DNA of 64,000 bases. Origin: Methylacidimicrobium sp. B4. Its GTDB lineage: Bacteria; Verrucomicrobiota; Verrucomicrobiia; Methylacidiphilales; Methylacidiphilaceae. Below, one piece after another: positions 9,845 through 18,529 of the stretch. The notes under the pieces are model-generated. The model worked only from the letters and a program-made list of their open reading frames with translations, was not told where the DNA came from and made no database searches. The stretch is from positions 1,736,001 through 1,800,000 of the forward strand of contig NZ_CP066203.1 of assembly GCF_017310545.1 (NCBI RefSeq), read 5' to 3'. A program made the position numbers and the translations under genes. Numbering within the stretch: the stretch's first letter is position 1; the number at the start of each line of letters is the position of its first letter.

Positions 9845-9856
9845 CCGGCCGACTCC

Positions 9857-11074
9857 ATGAGCGCAGGCGCCCGGAGCCAGCCCCGGTCCGAAGGTGCGGT
9901 TCTGCGCGTCATCCTGCTCTTCGGAGCGGTCAGCCTCTTTGCCGATATGACCTACGAAGGGGCGCGGTCGATCCTCGGCCCCTTTCTGGGCAGCTTGGGC
10001 GCAACCGGAGCCACCGTGGGCCTGGTTGCTGGCATGGGGGAGCTGGCAGGCTATGGGCTCCGGCTTTTTTCGGGGGTGCTGGCGGATCGAACGCGCTCCT
10101 TCTGGCGGCTGACCTTTTTTGGATATGGGGTCAACCTCCTGGCCGTACCCCTTCTGGGCCTGGCATCCGCCTGGCCCGCGGCGGCCATGCTGGTGGTCGC
10201 CGAGCGGTTGGGCAAGGCGATCCGAACGCCCGCTCGGGATGTCCTGCTCGCGATCGCGACGCAAGACTTCGGGCGGGGACGGGGCTTCGGAATCCATGAG
10301 GCGATGGACCAGATTGGTGCCGTTCTCGGTCCCCTGATGGTCGCGCTGGCCTTGGCCTGCCACGTGGGCTACGGGAAGAGCTTCCTCTTGCTCGTCCTGC
10401 CCGCGCTCTTTTCCTTTGTGGCGCTCGTCCTGGCTCGGGGCTCCTACCGGCGGTGGGAGAGCGCGCAAGTGGACCCCCAGGGCGCGCAAGACGAGGCCGA
10501 GAAGGGCTCGCGGCGCTTGCCCCCCGCTTTCTGGAGCTATCTTGCGGCGGTCGGCTGCGTCGCGGCGGGCTATGCTGACTTCGCCCTGGTCGCCTTCCAT
10601 GCGGCGAAGACGGGTGTGGTCGCCCCACAGGGTGTTCCCTTGCTCTACGCCCTGGCGATGGGGGTCGATGCGGGTGCGGCATTTTTGGCTGGAAGGCTTT
10701 TCGATCGGAAAGGATTCGAAGCGCTCCGATGGCTGGTGGTTCTTGGGGCTCTGGCGGCGCCATTCCTTTTCCTGGGGCGCGGGATGGAATTCTTCCTGGC
10801 CGGAGTCCTTTTTTGGGGAATCGGGATGGGTGTCCAGGAGTCGGTGATTCGGGCGGCCGTAGCGGAGCTCGTCCCGCAGGGGAGAGCGGGAACCGGATAC
10901 GGGCTGTTCAACATGGTGTACGGCGTTGCTTGGTTCGGGGGGAGTTCCCTGATGGGCCTCCTCTACGACCACTCGCCGAGGTTGCTGGTTGCCTTCTCCT
11001 GCGGGGCGCAGCTGCTTTCCCTGCCGCTGCTGGTGCGAACCCAGAGGTGGTTCGCCGCGAGCCGGGCCTCCTGA
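9857..11074 (+). CDS. MFS transporter
   Basis: This 405-residue protein has about 11-12 hydrophobic segments and MFS-like loops (LADRTRSFWRLTFFGYG between the second and third segments). It has a basic, charged central loop near residues 190-220. AERLGKAIRTPARDVLLA and the GGSSLMGLLYDHSP segment suggest the branch of MFS proteins annotated as general or tetracycline/sugar-like permeases, but the substrate is unknown. It lies just downstream of the Fe-S carrier gene. Confidence 0.8.
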   Translation: MSAGARSQPRSEGAVLRVILLFGAVSLFADMTYEGARSILGPFLGSLGATGATVGLVAGMGELAGYGLRLFSGVLADRTRSFWRLTFFGYGVNLLAVPLLGLASAWPAAAMLVVAERLGKAIRTPARDVLLAIATQDFGRGRGFGIHEAMDQIGAVLGPLMVALALACHVGYGKSFLLLVLPALFSFVALVLARGSYRRWESAQVDPQGAQDEAEKGSRRLPPAFWSYLAAVGCVAAGYADFALVAFHAAKTGVVAPQGVPLLYALAMGVDAGAAFLAGRLFDRKGFEALRWLVVLGALAAPFLFLGRGMEFFLAGVLFWGIGMGVQESVIRAAVAELVPQGRAGTGYGLFNMVYGVAWFGGSSLMGLLYDHSPRLLVAFSCGAQLLSLPLLVRTQRWFAASRAS

Positions 11075-11155
11075 GCCGGCGAGGGAGAAGATCAGGAAAC
11101 CGCGGGAAGGATTCCTTGACCCTTTGCGGCGAGTGGCTTTGAATACTGGGGTCAC

Positions 11156-11650
11156 GTGCGGATCATGGGGATCGATCCTTCCCTGCGGCGAACGGGCTAC
11201 GGCGTCCTCGAGCTGCTTCCCGGAAGTGAACGCCTGCTCGATTTCGGAGTCGTCATCGTTGCTCCCAAGAAGTCTGAGCTCGACTGCCTTCGGGAGATCT
11301 ATCGGGTCATCAGCCGGGTCCTGGCGGAGCAGAAGGCGGAGGAGGTCGCGATCGAGACGGTGATCTACGTGCAGAACCATCGAACCGCGATCCAGCTGGG
11401 AGCCGCCCGAGGGGTGGCTCTTCTTGCTGCGGGGAATGCCGAAGTGCCTGTTTTCGAATATCCCCCCCGCCGGGCGAAGACGGCGGCGACCGGCTACGGA
11501 GGGAGCCGTAAGACTCAGGTGGCTTTCATGATTCGCAGCCTCCTCGGGCTGCGGGAAAACCTTCCGTCCGACGCCGCCGACGCGGTCGCCGTGGCCCTGG
11601 CGCATGCGGCCGCGCGGAGACATTTCGCTCTCACGCGGAGACCCCTGTGA
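11156..11650 (+). CDS. ruvC: Holliday junction endonuclease RuvC
   Basis: This 164-residue resolvase cuts four-way junctions during recombination. The first catalytic aspartate lies in MGIDPSLRRTGYG, the glutamate in VAIETVIY, and the paired acidic residues in PSDAADAVAVAL. GTG 11156 is taken as start; ATG 11165 would remove three residues. Its TGA overlaps the ruvA GTG start as GTGA, so translational coupling is likely. ruvC, ruvA and ruvB are consecutive here, which groups the whole RuvABC resolvasome. Confidence 0.95.
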   Translation: MRIMGIDPSLRRTGYGVLELLPGSERLLDFGVVIVAPKKSELDCLREIYRVISRVLAEQKAEEVAIETVIYVQNHRTAIQLGAARGVALLAAGNAEVPVFEYPPRRAKTAATGYGGSRKTQVAFMIRSLLGLRENLPSDAADAVAVALAHAAARRHFALTRRPL

Positions 11651-12258
11651 TCGGATACTTGCGAGGCCGGCTCATTCACGCGTCTCCCGCCAAGGTTTGT
11701 CTCGAGGTTCAGGGAGTGGGCTTCGATCTCTTCATCTCCCTGATCTCCTATCAAAAGCTTCCCGTCCCTCCAGCCGAGGTGCAGCTTTTGACTCGTCTTC
11801 AGGTGCAGGAGAAGGGCATCGAGCTCTACGGCTTTGCCGGGGAAGAGGAGCGGGCGCTTTTTGGCCTGCTCGTCGATCACGTCCCCGGCATCGGGCCGAG
11901 AACGGCTCTTTCCGTTCTCAGCGCGGCCGCTCCGGAGGAGCTGCGCGGCGCGGTCGTACGGGGGGATCAAGCCTGGCTTTCCCGGATCAAAGGAGTGGGG
12001 AAGAAGACGGCGGAGCGGTTGATCGTGGAGTTGCGCGATCGGTTTCCGAGAGTCGATGCGGAGCTTGGCTCAACCGGAAGGCTGGCGGGCGAGGATTCGA
12101 TCGGCAGAGATGCTCGCTTGGCCCTCCTCGCCTTGGGCTACCGGGAGGTGGAGGCGGACAAAGCGGTGCATCTGGCTCGGGAGAGGCTGCCGGAGGCAAG
12201 CGTCGAGGAGCTCATTCGTGAGGCGCTGCGCGGAGCGGGGGGAAAGGCGGTCCGGTGA
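11647..12258 (+). CDS. ruvA: Holliday junction DNA helicase subunit RuvA
   Basis: This 203-residue protein has the expected three domains: the OB fold at the N-terminus ([18 protein letters not shown]), two helix-hairpin-helix motifs ([15 protein letters not shown] and [18 protein letters not shown]), and a C-terminal domain that contacts RuvB ([17 protein letters not shown]). It binds the junction and loads RuvB. The GTG start overlaps the ruvC stop, and its own stop overlaps the ruvB GTG in the same GTGA arrangement. Confidence 0.96.
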   Translation: MIGYLRGRLIHASPAKVCLEVQGVGFDLFISLISYQKLPVPPAEVQLLTRLQVQEKGIELYGFAGEEERALFGLLVDHVPGIGPRTALSVLSAAAPEELRGAVVRGDQAWLSRIKGVGKKTAERLIVELRDRFPRVDAELGSTGRLAGEDSIGRDARLALLALGYREVEADKAVHLARERLPEASVEELIREALRGAGGKAVR

Positions 12259-13283
12259 AAGAGCTTCAAGACGCACAGGTTCGCGGCCGTCCGGACGAGC
12301 GCTTGGAAGAGGTCTTGCGCCCTTCGTCGCTCGACGCCTTCGTCGGTCAACCGCGCATCAAGGAGCGGCTGGCGGTCCTGGTGGAAGCGGCCAGGCGGAG
12401 GCAGGAGCCGCTGCCCCATCTTCTCTTCAGCGGCCCCCCGGGGTTGGGGAAGACGACGCTCGCCCATATCCTGGCCAAGGAGATGGGAGCCAATCTACGC
12501 TTGACGTCGGGCCCCACTCTCGAGAAGGCGGCCGATCTCGCCGGGCTGCTGAGCGGCCTCGAGCCGGGAGACATCCTCTTCGTGGACGAGATTCACCGCC
12601 TGAGTCGAGCGGTGGAAGAATATCTCTATCCAGCGATGGAGGATTTTCGGATCGATATCGTCATCGACCAAGGGCCGGCCGCGCGCAGCGTCTGCCTGAA
12701 CCTGCCCCATTTCAGCCTCTTCGGGGCGACGACCCGGGCGGGCATGTTGACGGCGCCGCTGCGTAGCCGGTTCGGGCTCATCAATCGTGTCGAGTATTAC
12801 GCGGCGGAGGACCTCGTCCGGGTGGTTCGGCGCTCCGCGCGGATCTTGGGGGTGGAGACGGCGGAGTCGGGGGCCTGGGAAATCGCGCGGCGCTCCCGCG
12901 GCACTCCTCGCCTGGCCAACAACTTGATTCGCTGGGTCCGGGACTATGCCGCGGTGCGCGCAGAGGGAGAGGAGATCTCGGAGGCGGTGGTGCATCATGC
13001 CTTGGAGATGCTCGACATCGACGCGGACGGGTTGGACGAGATGGACAAGAAGCTCCTGCAGGCCATCGTCTACAAGTTCGAAGGGGGGCCCGTGGGATTG
13101 AGCAGCCTGGCGGTAGCCGTAGGGGAAGACGCCGGGACGATCGAGGAGGTGCACGAGCCCTACTTGATTCTCGAAGGTTTTCTCCAGCGCACTCCGCAAG
13201 GGCGGGTGGCGACCGGGAGGGCCTATCGGAAGCTCGGCCTGTCGGGAGGGGAGGAGAAAGGGGAGCAATCGGAGCTCTTTTGA
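12255..13283 (+). CDS. ruvB: Holliday junction ATP-dependent DNA helicase RuvB
   Basis: This 342-residue AAA+ motor drives branch migration. Walker A GPPGLGKT is at residues 60-67, Walker B DEIH at 111-114, sensor 1 in GATTRAG, and the arginine finger in LRSRFG. The C-terminal winged helix ([16 protein letters not shown]) is intact. The protein ends in QSELF, a QxxLF peptide that resembles clamp-binding motifs and is not needed for the RuvB fold. The start GTG overlaps the ruvA stop, and the stop overlaps a TTG start of the next gene. Confidence 0.97.
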   Translation: MKELQDAQVRGRPDERLEEVLRPSSLDAFVGQPRIKERLAVLVEAARRRQEPLPHLLFSGPPGLGKTTLAHILAKEMGANLRLTSGPTLEKAADLAGLLSGLEPGDILFVDEIHRLSRAVEEYLYPAMEDFRIDIVIDQGPAARSVCLNLPHFSLFGATTRAGMLTAPLRSRFGLINRVEYYAAEDLVRVVRRSARILGVETAESGAWEIARRSRGTPRLANNLIRWVRDYAAVRAEGEEISEAVVHHALEMLDIDADGLDEMDKKLLQAIVYKFEGGPVGLSSLAVAVGEDAGTIEEVHEPYLILEGFLQRTPQGRVATGRAYRKLGLSGGEEKGEQSELF

Positions 13284-14407
13284 ACGCTCGCCGCGCACAA
13301 ACGGGCGCATGCCCTTCTCTGCATCTGCTGGCCGCGCTCGCCATCTTCGGAGCGGGGCTGGTTTCCCCGGCTGCCCAGGGTCGGCCCGACCGGGAAGGGC
13401 TGGGCTTCGCGGGGGCGTCGGCCTATTCCGCTCGGCATGGCGGATCGGCCCTGCTCGTGCTTGAAGGAGGCAAGGTCCGCTGGGAAGAAGACGGGGGAGG
13501 GCCGCCTTGGGACGGCAGACGGAGAATCTTCAGCGGCACCAAGGGGTTCTGGATCCTCGCGGCGTTGCGCGCGGTCCAGGATGGGCTCTTCTCGCTGGAT
13601 ACCCCCGTTTCGGAAACCTTGGTGGAGTGGCGGAACGATCCCGCCAAGAGGCGGATCCGCGTCCGGGAGCTCTTGAACTTCACCAGCGGCCTTGAGCCCG
13701 CCTTCTTCCTCCATGCCGACGGCCTGGAGAATCGAAACGCCCGTGCCCTCTTTCTCCCGCTTCTGGCCCGTCCGGGGCAGGCCTTCCTCTACGGCCCAGC
13801 CTCGCTCCAGGTGTTTCACGAGTTCTTTCGAAGGCGCCTCTCGCCGCGCCGGGAGACACCGACCCATTTCCTGGAAAGCCGTGTGCTTTCTCCGATGGGG
13901 CTTGGGCGACAGCGCTATCTGGAAGATGGTTCCGGAAACCCTCTCCTGGCGACCGGTTTTCTCCTGCGCGCGCGGCAGTGGGCCGCGATTGGCGAGGTCC
14001 TCCTCCATCATGGGATGCCCCTCGTCGAGCCCGCGGTCCTGGAGGAAGCGCTGCGGGGCTCCGCCGTCAACCCGGCCTTTGGCATGGGGTTTTGGAATAA
14101 TCGCGCCGCCTCCTTGCCCGGAGCCCGAGAGGTCGATGTGGAGGCGATGCTCTCCCGGCCCTGGCGAAGCCAGGACTGGCGGAACGCCTGCCTTTGGCGC
14201 GAGGGGCCAACCGATCTGGTGGCAGCGATCGGCTCGCACGGTCAGCGGCTCTACGTCATCCCGTCCCGCGGGCTCATCGTCGTGCGCCAAGGGTTCAGCG
14301 ATGCCTTTTCCGACGGGGCTTTCTTGCGCCTCCTCTTCCGCGGGGCTTACGACGCCTATCCGGTCACTGCGGCCGGTTCGGATTCGCCTGATCCCTCGGC
14401 AAGGTAA
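13280..14407 (+). CDS. Secreted serine hydrolase, beta-lactamase/class C esterase-like
   Basis: This 375-residue protein has a hydrophobic signal-like segment (about residues 14-30) and the serine-protease-like beta-lactamase fold signature S-x-x-K as SGTK near residue 75. Further motifs are [14 protein letters not shown] in the place of the Y-x-N motif, and a terminal SHGQ near the K-T-G/H-x-G position. Family members include esterases, DD-peptidases and class C lactamases; which applies here cannot be decided. The TTG start at 13280 overlaps the ruvB stop (TTGA), implying coupling to the ruv operon. The 3' end overlaps the convergent gene by 44 bases. Confidence 0.72.
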   Translation: MNARRAQTGACPSLHLLAALAIFGAGLVSPAAQGRPDREGLGFAGASAYSARHGGSALLVLEGGKVRWEEDGGGPPWDGRRRIFSGTKGFWILAALRAVQDGLFSLDTPVSETLVEWRNDPAKRRIRVRELLNFTSGLEPAFFLHADGLENRNARALFLPLLARPGQAFLYGPASLQVFHEFFRRRLSPRRETPTHFLESRVLSPMGLGRQRYLEDGSGNPLLATGFLLRARQWAAIGEVLLHHGMPLVEPAVLEEALRGSAVNPAFGMGFWNNRAASLPGAREVDVEAMLSRPWRSQDWRNACLWREGPTDLVAAIGSHGQRLYVIPSRGLIVVRQGFSDAFSDGAFLRLLFRGAYDAYPVTAAGSDSPDPSAR

Positions 14408-15473
14408 GCGAAGGATGCGGGGTCCGGGTCGCCACGATCAGGGAAGCTTCCTCCCGTTTCCACCGGTACCCAAAGCTGAAGGGAAGGGGCGCGGGGTGGG
14501 CGTTGGCGGTCAGGGCCGACAGATCGGGCTGGTAAAACTCTCGGAAGATCTGGATCGGGCCCTGGTAGAGGCCAAAAAAGCGGAGATTCCATCCGCTGGA
14601 GAAGAAGCGGACGGGGATCCCCGAGTCGTCCTGGAGAACCAGCGTGCTCCGGGTGAGGATGAGTCGGCGCAGCTCCGAGAAGCCGCTGCCATGCAGCAGA
14701 TAGGAAGCGGCTTTGATCAAGGTCGGGCCGCTGGGAAGGCTTCTCAGGTACGAGGGCAGGCCGGATGCGGAGATCGCCCCATCCTCCAGGTCGACCGAAA
14801 AGTAGCAGAGTCGCTGCTCTCTCCCTTCGGGTCCCCGGAACAGAAGGCGGGTTCCTCGATCGGAGGGGGCGCGCTCGATCGAGAGCAGGTGGCAGCCGTC
14901 CCGGACGAGGAGCAGCGAATAGAGGGGGAGCATGCCGCCTAGCACGGACGAGGCTGTCAGGCGGCGCGTCTCTTTCGTCACGGAAAAGCTCCATTGGAGA
15001 AGCCATTGGAGGGACTGACGCATCCGAGGGAGCTCCCAGTCGAGGTTGGCCGAGAGCAAGCTGGCGAACGAAGGAGGCAGGCCCGCTTCCTCCCGGGAGG
15101 CGAGTACATAGATCGACGCGTAAGGGAAGAAGCAGCGTGGGTAGATGACATCGGGTCCGCTGAAGGGATAAAAGACCGGATGGGTCGACGAGGAGGGAGC
15201 TTCGAGGAACTCGGTTGACCACTGGCGGATCGGGTCGAGCTGGAAGTGACGGAAATATTCCCAGAGCTTCTCCATCTCCTTGGCGTGCTCTTGCCAGGCG
15301 GGACGTGCGGCGAGGCTCTCCAGAGGCGAGCCGGGAAGAGGGGGCAGGCCGGCCAGGAAGCGGGCGGCCTCGTCGAGCTCGGTCAGCGGCTCCTGGGGTT
15401 GTGCAAGAGACCCGGCCACCGCAATCCAGCTCAGGGTGATGACGAGAGAAACCAGGAGGAAGTGGGATTTCAT
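14364..15473 (-). CDS. Secreted protein of unknown function with FYPFSGPD motif
   Basis: This 369-residue protein has an N-terminal signal peptide (about residues 1-23, ending near AGSLAQ). Its best-defined stretch is FYPFSGPDVIYPRCFFPYA at about residues 91-109, followed by SIYVLASREE. I recall similar 'YPFSGPD...FFP' segments in unnamed bacterial secreted proteins, but I know no function. A later pattern, YFSVDLEDGAI and FLxSASYLLHGSGF-like text, suggests a globular alpha/beta domain. The ATG overlaps the stop of the APC permease gene (ATGA), so the two are probably co-expressed. Confidence 0.65.
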   Translation of the reverse strand: MKSHFLLVSLVITLSWIAVAGSLAQPQEPLTELDEAARFLAGLPPLPGSPLESLAARPAWQEHAKEMEKLWEYFRHFQLDPIRQWSTEFLEAPSSSTHPVFYPFSGPDVIYPRCFFPYASIYVLASREEAGLPPSFASLLSANLDWELPRMRQSLQWLLQWSFSVTKETRRLTASSVLGGMLPLYSLLLVRDGCHLLSIERAPSDRGTRLLFRGPEGREQRLCYFSVDLEDGAISASGLPSYLRSLPSGPTLIKAASYLLHGSGFSELRRLILTRSTLVLQDDSGIPVRFFSSGWNLRFFGLYQGPIQIFREFYQPDLSALTANAHPAPLPFSFGYRWKREEASLIVATRTPHPSLTLPRDQANPNRPQ

Positions 15474-16783
15474 GATGGGGTCGAGGAGCCGTTCGGCGGG
15501 ATGCTCGACCGCCGGACCAGCGCGTAAATCGGCAGGCCGAGAAGCAGAGTGCCTAGCCCGGCCAGGGATTCTCGGGGCATGACCCGGAAAAGATCCCAGA
15601 GCATCCAGAGGCAGACGGCGAGAAAGAGGAGGGGCGTCCACGGATAGCCCCAGGTGCGGTAGGGGCGGAGCAAGGAGGGCTCCCTCCATCGGAGAACAAA
15701 GACGCCGAGGACGGTGGCGAACCAGGAGAGGGTGACGGTGAACTGGATGTAGGTCAGAATTTGGGCGAAGGTCCCCGTTGCCAGGAGGAGCACGGCCACC
15801 CCGTACTGAAAGAGGAGGGCACGCGAAGGAACGCCCTGCCGGTTGCATCGGGCAAGCCAGCGCAGCGCGGGATAGTCCTCTCCCACCGCCATCGCGACGC
15901 GCGGCCCCATCCAGGTCATCGCCGCGATCGAGGAGAGGAGGCCGAGGGCAATGGCCCCGGCGACGATCCGTCCCCCGGCCTCGCCGAAGATGTGGCGCCC
16001 GGCGATCATTCCCACTTCAAGCGTCCCGCGCATCTGAGCCATCGGAGCCGCATGGAGGAAGGAGACATTGAGGGCGATATAGAGGCCCGTTACGATCGCC
16101 GACCCGATCGCCAGCGAAAGAGGCACGGTTCGCTGCGGGTTGCGGATCTCCTCGGCGATGTAGACCGAGGCGTTCCATCCCGAATAGGAGTACATGACGT
16201 AGACCAGGCTCGCGGCAAAGGAGGCTTTCGCCAATTCGTGGAGTGCAGAGGGGGTGGGTGCAAAAGAGATCGCCTGGCCGCGCGCGAGCAGGAAGCCCGA
16301 GGCAGAGAGAAGCACGATCAAGAGCACCTTGAGGCCGGTCGCTGCTTCCTGAAACCGGGCACGAACCTCCAGACGGCCAAGTTGCAACAGGCTCAGCAAG
16401 GTGGCCACCGTCCAGGCGAGCCAGCTAGGGGAGAGGCCGGGGAAGATGGCGGAGGCGTAGGTGCCAAAAGCCATCGAGGCGAGGGCGATCGGAGCGCCGA
16501 AGCCCACCGTCGACGAGAGGAAGGCGGCGAGGAAGCCGACAACGGGATGGTAGATCCGGCGCAGCAGGCTATATTCCCCTCCGCTCCGGGGAATGGCGGC
16601 GGAGAGTTCTCCGTAGGCGAGCGCTCCGCAGAGGGTGGCCACACCGCCGAGTAACCAAAGCAGAATGATCGAGAAGGCGGTGGAGAGATGCTCGAGCTGG
16701 AATCCGAGGCTCGTGAAGACCCCGGTCCCGACCATGTCGCCGATCACCAGAAAGATGGCGGTGCGGAGAGGGATGCGGCCCAT
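15470..16783 (-). CDS. APC family amino acid permease
   Basis: This 437-residue protein has about 12 hydrophobic segments and the APC first-helix motif GDMVGTGVF near residues 15-23. SGGEYSLLRRIYHPVVGFLAAF and MYSYSGWNASVYIAEEIRNPQR are typical of the LAT/APC branch. It is likely an amino acid uniporter or antiporter in the inner membrane; substrate unknown. ATG 16783 is preferred because it starts the family core directly; the frame is open further upstream. It is first in a two-gene unit with the secreted unknown protein. Confidence 0.87.
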   Translation of the reverse strand: MGRIPLRTAIFLVIGDMVGTGVFTSLGFQLEHLSTAFSIILLWLLGGVATLCGALAYGELSAAIPRSGGEYSLLRRIYHPVVGFLAAFLSSTVGFGAPIALASMAFGTYASAIFPGLSPSWLAWTVATLLSLLQLGRLEVRARFQEAATGLKVLLIVLLSASGFLLARGQAISFAPTPSALHELAKASFAASLVYVMYSYSGWNASVYIAEEIRNPQRTVPLSLAIGSAIVTGLYIALNVSFLHAAPMAQMRGTLEVGMIAGRHIFGEAGGRIVAGAIALGLLSSIAAMTWMGPRVAMAVGEDYPALRWLARCNRQGVPSRALLFQYGVAVLLLATGTFAQILTYIQFTVTLSWFATVLGVFVLRWREPSLLRPYRTWGYPWTPLLFLAVCLWMLWDLFRVMPRESLAGLGTLLLGLPIYALVRRSSIPPNGSSTPS

Positions 16784-16964
16784 GGCGGATAATCTCCAAT
16801 GGCGCTCCCAGGAAAGAAGCACAAGCGGCTGATCGTCAATCCAAAGCCGGTGAGAAAGCGTTCCCGAGGCTTGCAATGGCGCGAAACGCTGGTAAAAGGG
16901 GTTCTCCTATTGGGACCGCTCGCCCGCCGTCAGAGGCAGACGGGGAGCGGCCGATTCCGGAGGG

Positions 16965-17381
16965 ATGAAGAGCTTTCGCGAGGAACTGTGGTTCGAGCTT
17001 CCGGCTCGGCGAGCCTTCGTGAACATCACGGGCCAGCTCGAGGGGTGCCTCCAGAAGAGCGGCATCCAGGAGGGGTTTCTTCTCTGTAATGCGATGCACA
17101 TCACTTCCAGCGTCTTCATCAATGATGACGAGCATGGGCTGCACGAGGATCTGGAGCGTTGGCTGGAGAAGCTGGCACCGGAGAACCCTCACTCCCAATA
17201 TCGGCACAATGTGGGCGAGGACAATGCGGATGCTCATCTGAAGAGGACGATCATGGGGCGGGAGGTAGTCGTCGCCGTCACGAGGGGGGGGCTCGACCTG
17301 GGACCGTGGGAACAGATCTTCTATGGCGAGTTCGATGGGGAGCGGCGCAAGCGCGTCCTCGTAAAGATCGTGGGGGAGTGA
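16965..17381 (+). CDS. YjbQ/UPF0047 family protein (secondary thiamine-phosphate synthase activity)
   Basis: This 138-residue protein matches the YjbQ family over its whole length: an N-terminus with RRAFVNIT, the metal-site block [16 protein letters not shown], and [17 protein letters not shown] with the conserved histidine and aspartate. [13 protein letters not shown] is at the end. Some members have weak thiamine-phosphate synthase activity in vitro; the physiological role is unsettled. The ATG agrees with the family start although GGAGGG directly abuts it. The stop overlaps the start of the rhodanese-like gene (GTGA). Confidence 0.88.
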   Translation: MKSFREELWFELPARRAFVNITGQLEGCLQKSGIQEGFLLCNAMHITSSVFINDDEHGLHEDLERWLEKLAPENPHSQYRHNVGEDNADAHLKRTIMGREVVVAVTRGGLDLGPWEQIFYGEFDGERRKRVLVKIVGE

Positions 17382-17956
17382 GCGCGAAACCTGCGGCTCA
17401 AGCGGCTCGCTTCCGCTCGGTCTGGCTTGCTCTCGGCATGCTCTTGTGCGGGTGCAGCCTGGTTGGTCCCCCTCCGGAACTTTCTTGGGAGCGGGTATTG
17501 CCGGCGATCCATGACCGGTTCCCCGACGTTCCGACGATTTCGACTGAAGAGCTGGCCCAGGAAATGGAAAGGCCTCGTCAGGAACGTCCCCTATTGCTGG
17601 ATGTGCGGACCGTCGACGAATATGACGTCAGCCACCTCAAGGGAGCGATTCGCGTCTCGCCCAACGAGCGGATCGGAACCGTCGTGCACGGCCTTGGGAA
17701 AGACCAGCCGATCGTGGCATATGACTCCGTCGGCTTTCGAGCGGCCTCGTTCGCACGTCGGCTCCAGCAGGCCGGGTACGCGGATGCCAAGTATCTGGAC
17801 GGCGGTGTGTTCAAGTGGGCCAACGAAGGGCGATCTCTCTACCGCGGGGAAAAGCCGGTTACGGTCGTCCATCCCTCGGACTCCTATTGGGGCCAGCTTC
17901 TCAAGAAGGAACACCGATCCGTCTCCCTCTTCGATTTGAGCGGTCCCGTCTTTTGA
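17378..17956 (+). CDS. Rhodanese-like lipoprotein lacking the catalytic cysteine
   Basis: This 192-residue protein has a lipoprotein-type signal (MLLCGCSL, lipid cysteine at about residue 24 or 26) followed by one rhodanese domain. [20 protein letters not shown] and the C-terminal [13 protein letters not shown] are clear. The active-site loop, normally C-S-x-G-x-R, reads D-S-V-G-F-R with Asp116 in place of the sulfur-carrying cysteine, so sulfurtransferase activity is not expected. A binding or regulatory role is likely but inferred. The GTG start overlaps the yjbQ stop. It would be anchored on the periplasmic side of a membrane. Confidence 0.8.
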   Translation: MSAKPAAQAARFRSVWLALGMLLCGCSLVGPPPELSWERVLPAIHDRFPDVPTISTEELAQEMERPRQERPLLLDVRTVDEYDVSHLKGAIRVSPNERIGTVVHGLGKDQPIVAYDSVGFRAASFARRLQQAGYADAKYLDGGVFKWANEGRSLYRGEKPVTVVHPSDSYWGQLLKKEHRSVSLFDLSGPVF

Positions 17957-18039
17957 GGATGGCCGCCGCGCGAAAAGAGAGTTGTTTTTCTTCTCCTTCT
18001 CGTCTACGTCTATCGAACACAAGCTTTCCGCCCGATCCT

Positions 18040-18112
18040 GCCTCGGTAGCTCAGTTGGTAGAGCAGGTGACTCTTAATCACTTGGTCGTAGGTTCGAGTC
18101 CTACCCGGGGCA
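18040..18112 (+). tRNA. tRNA-Lys (anticodon CTT)
   Basis: The cloverleaf is complete. The acceptor is GCCTCGG pairing with CCGGGGC (one G-U), the D-arm is GCTCAGTTGGTAGAGC, the anticodon loop is CTCTTAA, the T-arm is GTAGGTTCGAGTCCTAC, and the discriminator is A. The CCA end is not encoded. Confidence 0.97.
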
Positions 18113-18529
18113 CGTAGGAACGGTAGGGCGACGGAAAGCTCGGGGTGGCTGAGCGGCCATGTCTTGCTGAGGACTCTCATCGGGCGAATGCCCTCCGATG
18201 CCGCTTCCGCTTGCTTCTTCGTTCCCGAACCGGGTTGCGATGCGGCACCAGACGTCAGTCTCGGTGCCATGCGCGAAAGCCTGGACGATCAAGGGCTCCT
18301 GCAAACGGGGCCGCCAGCCTCGTTGCGGAGGAGGAGCAGTTTTGCGAAGCCCCAATGGGTGGACTCTTAGCGCTAACGAGCGCGCGGTTAGTAAGAAGGG
18401 CGCTTTTGCAAAGCGCTTTTCTATTGCGCTTTGCTTTCATAAGTGCGACTCTGCGAGCGTTGGGGGGAGTGGGGGCCCGTTAGGCTCCTCCCTGCCTGAC
18501 GGAGAAGCTGTAACGCATGAGAGAATGAT
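18113..18529. other. Intergenic region upstream of mreB
   Basis: No convincing gene is visible in these 417 bases. Short frames here lack ribosome-binding sites and family resemblance. The last 165 bases hold two dyads (reported separately) and presumably the mreB promoter, but I see no unambiguous -35/-10 pair. Confidence 0.5.
18365..18420. terminator. Two adjacent dyads, the second terminator-like
   Basis: An imperfect dyad (CTTA...TAAC / GTTA.TAAG, 18365-18395) is followed by a perfect 7-bp stem GCGCTTT/AAAGCGC with loop TGC (18400-18416). TTTTCT comes next. The second could terminate transcription coming from the tRNA-Lys side; the T-run is short, so it may instead act as a regulatory structure in the mreB leader. 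Confidence 0.4.

Noticed and set aside
9113-11623. 836-codon open frame on the minus strand opposite the exonuclease, Fe-S carrier, MFS and ruvC genes
   Set aside because: It runs antisense to four genes with clear family motifs; its translation is Arg/Pro/Gly/Gln-rich without a recognisable domain, as expected for shadows in GC-rich DNA.
18139-18215. tRNA-like text (GGGGTGGCTGAGCGG...) after tRNA-Lys
   Set aside because: The D-arm-like start is not followed by a 5-bp anticodon stem or a T-arm with GTTCRA, and no acceptor stem closes.
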